DNA from: an uncultured Caulobacterales bacterium
GTDB lineage: Bacteria > Pseudomonadota > Alphaproteobacteria > Caulobacterales > Caulobacteraceae
Length of the DNA: 15,124 nt
Reading direction: 5' to 3'
Assembly: GCA_903903715.1 (NCBI GenBank)
Contig: CAIUZX010000325.1
Coordinates: 1 to 15,124, forward strand
The notes under the pieces: model-generated
The model's input: the letters and a program-made list of their open reading frames with translations, nothing else
Database searches by the model: none
Told to the model about the DNA's origin: nothing
Position numbers and translations under genes: made by a program
In this document: piece after piece, positions 11,873 through 15,124 of the stretch
Layout of the letters: every line of letters starts with the position of its first letter
How positions within the stretch are numbered: position 1 is the stretch's first letter

Positions 11873-12925
11873 TTGGCCGACTCTGACCTGCAAAGAACGA
11901 TCCTGAAGGGCCTGCTCAGCCTGCCCACGCCTGTGCTACGAACCCTTTCCGGAGGCGGAGTGGTGCACAAGGCAGGACGCACGCTCGATCCGCATTTCCA
12001 ATTTCTGGCGGCGCAGGCCAAGCGTCAGCCGCCGATGTCCGGCCTGACGGCTGCAGACGCGCGGGCGGGGTCGAAAGCGGCCTTCGCCGTGGCGTCAGCC
12101 AAACCTGAGGCGGGCGTGAGATTCAGTGACGACGTGCTGGACGGTCCAGACGGTCGCGTACCGGTACGCATCTATCGACCAGACGCTCAGGACACGTCGG
12201 TCCCGGCATTGGTTTATCTCCACATGGGCGGCGGGGTAATCGGCGATCTCGAGACCTGTCACGCCTTTTGCAGTCTTCTCGCAAAGACACTGAAAGGTCC
12301 GGTCGTCTCAGTGGATTACCGCCTGGCGCCGGAACACAGATATCCCGCGGGATTGGATGACTGCCTGTTCGCCTACCGTTATGTGCGCGATCACGCAGCG
12401 GACTTCGGAGCGCCCGCTGGCGTGGCCGCGATCGGCGGAGATTCAATGGGCGGGTACTTCTCCGGGATCATCTGCCAGGATCTGAAGCGTGCTGGAGAAC
12501 CTCAACCCGCCTACGCGCTGATGATCTATCCCTGTGTTGACGTGGCGTCCGAGACGCTGTCGATGACGACACACGCCGAGAGCTTCCCGCTGACCCGGGA
12601 CACCATGGCCTGGTTCATGGCCCAGTATCTGAGCGCAGACGCCAACCCTGCCGAGCCGCGACTGTCGCCGATCCGGGCGGAGGATTTGACCGGGCTCGCG
12701 CCCACTATTTTGGTGACGGCGGGCTTCGACCCGTTGAGCGATCAGGGCGAGGACTACGCCAAAGCTTTGATTGCTGCAAAAACGCCTGTGGTGTTCAGGC
12801 GATACGACAGCCTTCCGCACGGCTTCACCGGCTTTGGTCTCGTGCCGGCGGCCAAGAATGCCTGCTTGGACATCGCCAAACTTGCCCGCCAGGCGGCCGA
12901 GGGCGCGCTGTTTCCCTCGACCTAA
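11873..12925 (+). CDS. Alpha/beta-hydrolase esterase, hormone-sensitive lipase family (family IV)
   Basis: The 350-residue enzyme has an N-terminal cap (about 1-80) and an alpha/beta-hydrolase core. The catalytic triad is readable: S191 in GGDSMGG, D286 in TAGFDPLSDQGEDYA and H316 in LPHGFTGF. VDYRLAPEHRYPAG (147-160) is the family's highly conserved second strand. The oxyanion motif normally reads HGGG; here residues 117-121 are HMGGG, so Met takes the place of the first glycine and the spacing to the following IGD is unchanged. It would hydrolyse short to medium acyl esters in the cytoplasm, since there is no signal peptide. The start is a TTG with a good ribosome-binding site. It is in an operon with tetR. 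Its stop is nine bases from the stop of the convergent aminopeptidase gene. The natural substrate is unknown. Confidence 0.92.
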   Translation: MADSDLQRTILKGLLSLPTPVLRTLSGGGVVHKAGRTLDPHFQFLAAQAKRQPPMSGLTAADARAGSKAAFAVASAKPEAGVRFSDDVLDGPDGRVPVRIYRPDAQDTSVPALVYLHMGGGVIGDLETCHAFCSLLAKTLKGPVVSVDYRLAPEHRYPAGLDDCLFAYRYVRDHAADFGAPAGVAAIGGDSMGGYFSGIICQDLKRAGEPQPAYALMIYPCVDVASETLSMTTHAESFPLTRDTMAWFMAQYLSADANPAEPRLSPIRAEDLTGLAPTILVTAGFDPLSDQGEDYAKALIAAKTPVVFRRYDSLPHGFTGFGLVPAAKNACLDIAKLARQAAEGALFPST

Positions 12926-12934
12926 CCTCTTTGG

Positions 12935-15124
12935 TCAGTTGGCGTGCTGAGCGATCCAGCGATCGATTTCCGGCACACGGCGCGCACGCTGCGCGTGATT
13001 GATCTGCACGGCGCTCTGCGCGGCTGCGATCACGCGGTGCGCGGTGTCCGGCAGATTGACGAGCGCGTAGGCGTCCAGCTTCTTCACGGATTGAAGATCG
13101 AAGGACTGGCTGGCGATGCCAGGGACGAAGCGCGTGGCGCTCTTGGCGTCCAGCCTGCGACGGATCTCGTCCGGGTGCGCGAACGCGAACTCGAGCGCCA
13201 AGTCAGCATGTCGCTGGCCCACGGTCCTGATCATGTTCAGCCCTTCCGTCGCCGGAGTCTGAGGGCTTATGGAAAGGTCCATCGCTTGGCGTGCGAGCGC
13301 GGGATCGCGGGCCATGGCGAGCAGGTTAAGGTATTCCTGGCGCTCAAGCGCGGAACCGGCCTTGTCTGCAAGATCGCGCAGATCATTGAAAATCTGAGCG
13401 TCCGCTGACGCAGCCATAATCCTCAACATGGTGCGACGATCATCCGCTTTCATCCCGGCAGGATCCGCCCGCCACGCAACGTACCGCGCCCTCGCCGCCG
13501 CCAGGGCGTCGGCGTCTCCGAAGTCTGCAAGGGTTTCGGAAAGGCTGGACCTCACCTGAAGCAGGCCCGAATCGGATGACGCTGTCGGACTGGCGTCCAG
13601 CGAAGCTTTCAGCATCTGAAGGTGCTTCAATGCGAAAGCCTTGAACGCCGCCTCTCCCGGCTGATCGCGTTCCAGCGCAGCGAGACGCTTGAACTTGTCG
13701 ATCAGGGTCGAAGCCACGGTGGACTCAAGGTCCCCGCCGGCGCGATCCATCAAGGTCAGCAAGTCGGAGACCGGCTGATCGCCATTCAGCGCCAACGCAA
13801 AGACGTCGTTCAAAAGTCCGATCTGATCGGCTGGAGTCAGTCGCGGCCAGGCGTCAACCAGCCTCGTGAACGAGCCTCCGGCGTACTGCGTGCGGAAGTA
13901 CCCGGACTGACCGGCGTTGACGACCAGGCCATCCACGGGCGGTTTCAGGTTTGCAGGCTCAAGCGTCGATATGACGCCGCGCCAAGCGCCGCCGCCGTTA
14001 ACGCGCGCCGCCGTAATCGGCGTTTCCCAGCGCAACTTGGCCTTTGACGACGCGTCCAGTCCGAACCGCCCTTGGGTCAGACTCGCGCCGGTAGCAGGGT
14101 CCGGCGTCAGGGTCACGAGGGGCACGCCCGGCTGGAGCGTAAAGTCGTGTGCGATGGAGGTGATCTTCACCTGACTGACCGCGTCGATGGCTGACCACAA
14201 GTCGTCCGACACCGCCACGCCGTTCTGATGGTCATGGATATAGCGACGCACGCCCGCTCGGAACACGTCGGGGCCGACTTCCGCCTCGATCATGCCCAGC
14301 ACCGCGGCGCCCTTGTCATAGGTGATGGTGTCAAAGGCGCTGCTGGCCTGATGCACGTCCTTCACGTGTTGAACAACCGCATGCGCGCCTTCGCGCGCAT
14401 CAAGGCCCATGGCCTGATCCCGAGACACGAGGGATTTGAGTTCAAGTTTCCATTCGGGATGGAAGCGGCTAGTGGCCTTGGACTGCATCCATCGCGCAAA
14501 GCCTTCATTGAGCCATAAATCGTCCCACCACTCCATTGTCACAAGATCGCCGAACCACTGGTGGGCGATCTCGTGGGCGACGACCGTGTAGGCGCGCTCC
14601 TTGTCGGATTCGGTGGAAAGAGTCGGGTCGATCAGCACCGCCTTCTCGAAGAAGAAAATGGCGCCGTAATTCTCCATCGCACCAAAAAACTGGCTCGATC
14701 CAGGACCCGCGATCAGGTCAAGCTTGGGCAGCGGATAGGGAACACCGAAATAGTCATTGTAATAACCGAGCACGTCAGCGGCGGCGTCAAGGGCGTACTT
14801 GGCGCGCGCCGTCTCCCCCTTGCGGACCACCATGCCGATCTCGGTCGGTCCGACCTGTCTCGTGACCCTCTCGAAGTCGCCCACGCCCACGAATAGAAGG
14901 TAGGGCGACATCAGCGGCGAGGTCTTGAAACGCACGCGGGTCAGGCCGGTCGGCTGGCTCTCTGCGCCCTCCTGCGGCATGTTGGAAACCGCCGTCAGAT
15001 CGGGCGGCGTGTCGACCGCCAGTGTGAAGGTCGCCTTGCGCGCGGGCTCGTCCCAGGACGGAAAGACGCGGCGCGCGTCAGAATTTTCGAACTGGGTGAA
15101 GAGGGCCGATTTCGTCCCCGAAGC
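12935..15124 (-). CDS. M1-family zinc aminopeptidase, N-terminus cut by the window
   Basis: The frame is open without a stop from base 15124 to the TGA at 12935-12937, giving 729 visible residues; an internal Met at 14980 is not the true start. The visible protein begins with TQFENSDARRVFPSWDEPARKATF, a classic M1 N-terminal-domain segment. It continues with GAMENYGAIFF (148-158), the exopeptidase motif, and HEIAH (184-188) followed by the third zinc ligand in LNEGF (E207), which gives the HExxH-x18-E pattern. The tail has the helical ERAP1_C-type domain and ends WIAQHAN. M1 enzymes trim N-terminal residues from peptides. I cannot see whether a signal peptide or lipoprotein signal exists because the start is missing. 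The typical length of about 850-890 residues means roughly 130-150 residues are outside. It converges on the esterase with nine bases between stops. Confidence 0.95.
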   Translation of the reverse strand, partial: ASGTKSALFTQFENSDARRVFPSWDEPARKATFTLAVDTPPDLTAVSNMPQEGAESQPTGLTRVRFKTSPLMSPYLLFVGVGDFERVTRQVGPTEIGMVVRKGETARAKYALDAAADVLGYYNDYFGVPYPLPKLDLIAGPGSSQFFGAMENYGAIFFFEKAVLIDPTLSTESDKERAYTVVAHEIAHQWFGDLVTMEWWDDLWLNEGFARWMQSKATSRFHPEWKLELKSLVSRDQAMGLDAREGAHAVVQHVKDVHQASSAFDTITYDKGAAVLGMIEAEVGPDVFRAGVRRYIHDHQNGVAVSDDLWSAIDAVSQVKITSIAHDFTLQPGVPLVTLTPDPATGASLTQGRFGLDASSKAKLRWETPITAARVNGGGAWRGVISTLEPANLKPPVDGLVVNAGQSGYFRTQYAGGSFTRLVDAWPRLTPADQIGLLNDVFALALNGDQPVSDLLTLMDRAGGDLESTVASTLIDKFKRLAALERDQPGEAAFKAFALKHLQMLKASLDASPTASSDSGLLQVRSSLSETLADFGDADALAAARARYVAWRADPAGMKADDRRTMLRIMAASADAQIFNDLRDLADKAGSALERQEYLNLLAMARDPALARQAMDLSISPQTPATEGLNMIRTVGQRHADLALEFAFAHPDEIRRRLDAKSATRFVPGIASQSFDLQSVKKLDAYALVNLPDTAHRVIAAAQSAVQINHAQRARRVPEIDRWIAQHAN

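Noticed and set aside
12919..12936. GACC/GGTC hairpin between the esterase and aminopeptidase stops
   Set aside because: Only four pairs and no T-run, too weak for a terminator.
1..15124. CRISPR array, tRNA, rRNA, insertion sequence or prophage
   Set aside because: I saw no regularly spaced repeats, no cloverleaf or rRNA-like segment, no transposase or integrase reading and no terminal inverted repeats with target duplications.

Overview
The window looks like a stretch of core chromosome from a GC-rich alphaproteobacterium. The encoded proteins (alphaproteobacterial-type glutamate-cysteine ligase, BI-1 protein, M1 aminopeptidase with a C-terminal helical domain) feel closest to Caulobacterales (Caulobacter, Brevundimonas or Phenylobacterium type). 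That placement is an inference from protein style and not from a marker gene. Genes are dense. I see no tRNA, rRNA, insertion sequence, prophage gene or CRISPR array, and no region of clearly foreign composition.

Layout. (1) 1-388, plus strand: the C-terminal end of a lipid A acyltransferase. (2) 406-3081, minus strand: a small three-helix membrane protein of unknown function, a CitE-like CoA-ester lyase overlapped by four bases with the RNA 2',3'-cyclic phosphodiesterase ThpR, then a BI-1 membrane protein with a clear intrinsic terminator. (3) 3223-4121, plus strand: two overlapping hotdog thioesterases, divergent from BI-1. (4) 4132-5493, minus strand: an amidase-signature hydrolase. (5) 5641-10550, plus strand: an IlvD/Edd sugar-acid dehydratase followed after four bases by rsmE, then gshA (best start a TTG) and an MscS-type channel. 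(6) 10551-11191: an AT-rich promoter-like zone, a leader with several inverted repeats, a secreted six-cysteine mini-protein and a strong hairpin. (7) 11192-12925, plus strand: a TetR regulator and a hormone-sensitive-lipase-family esterase (TTG start), almost certainly one operon. (8) 12935-15124, minus strand: an M1 metallo-aminopeptidase cut by the window end.

How the genes relate. Most neighbours are short housekeeping or catabolic units, not one pathway. Supported functional pairs are thpR with the lyase gene (translational overlap), the hotdog pair (translational overlap) and tetR with the esterase (15-base gap, with palindromes in front that suit autorepression). RsmE and GshA are housekeeping. 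The dehydratase and the amidase are divergently transcribed from a shared 147-base region.

Most unusual item: the 82-residue exported protein at 10821-11069. Its six cysteines are spaced in mirror symmetry, C-x3-C-x6-C-x9-C-x6-C-x3-C, which predicts a helical hairpin closed by three ladder disulfides. It is preceded by a leader in which the ribosome-binding site lies inside a stem. Hairpins or palindromes also touch the start regions of the small membrane protein, the amidase and the mscS-family gene. I did not find a multi-gene novel defence or mobile system here.
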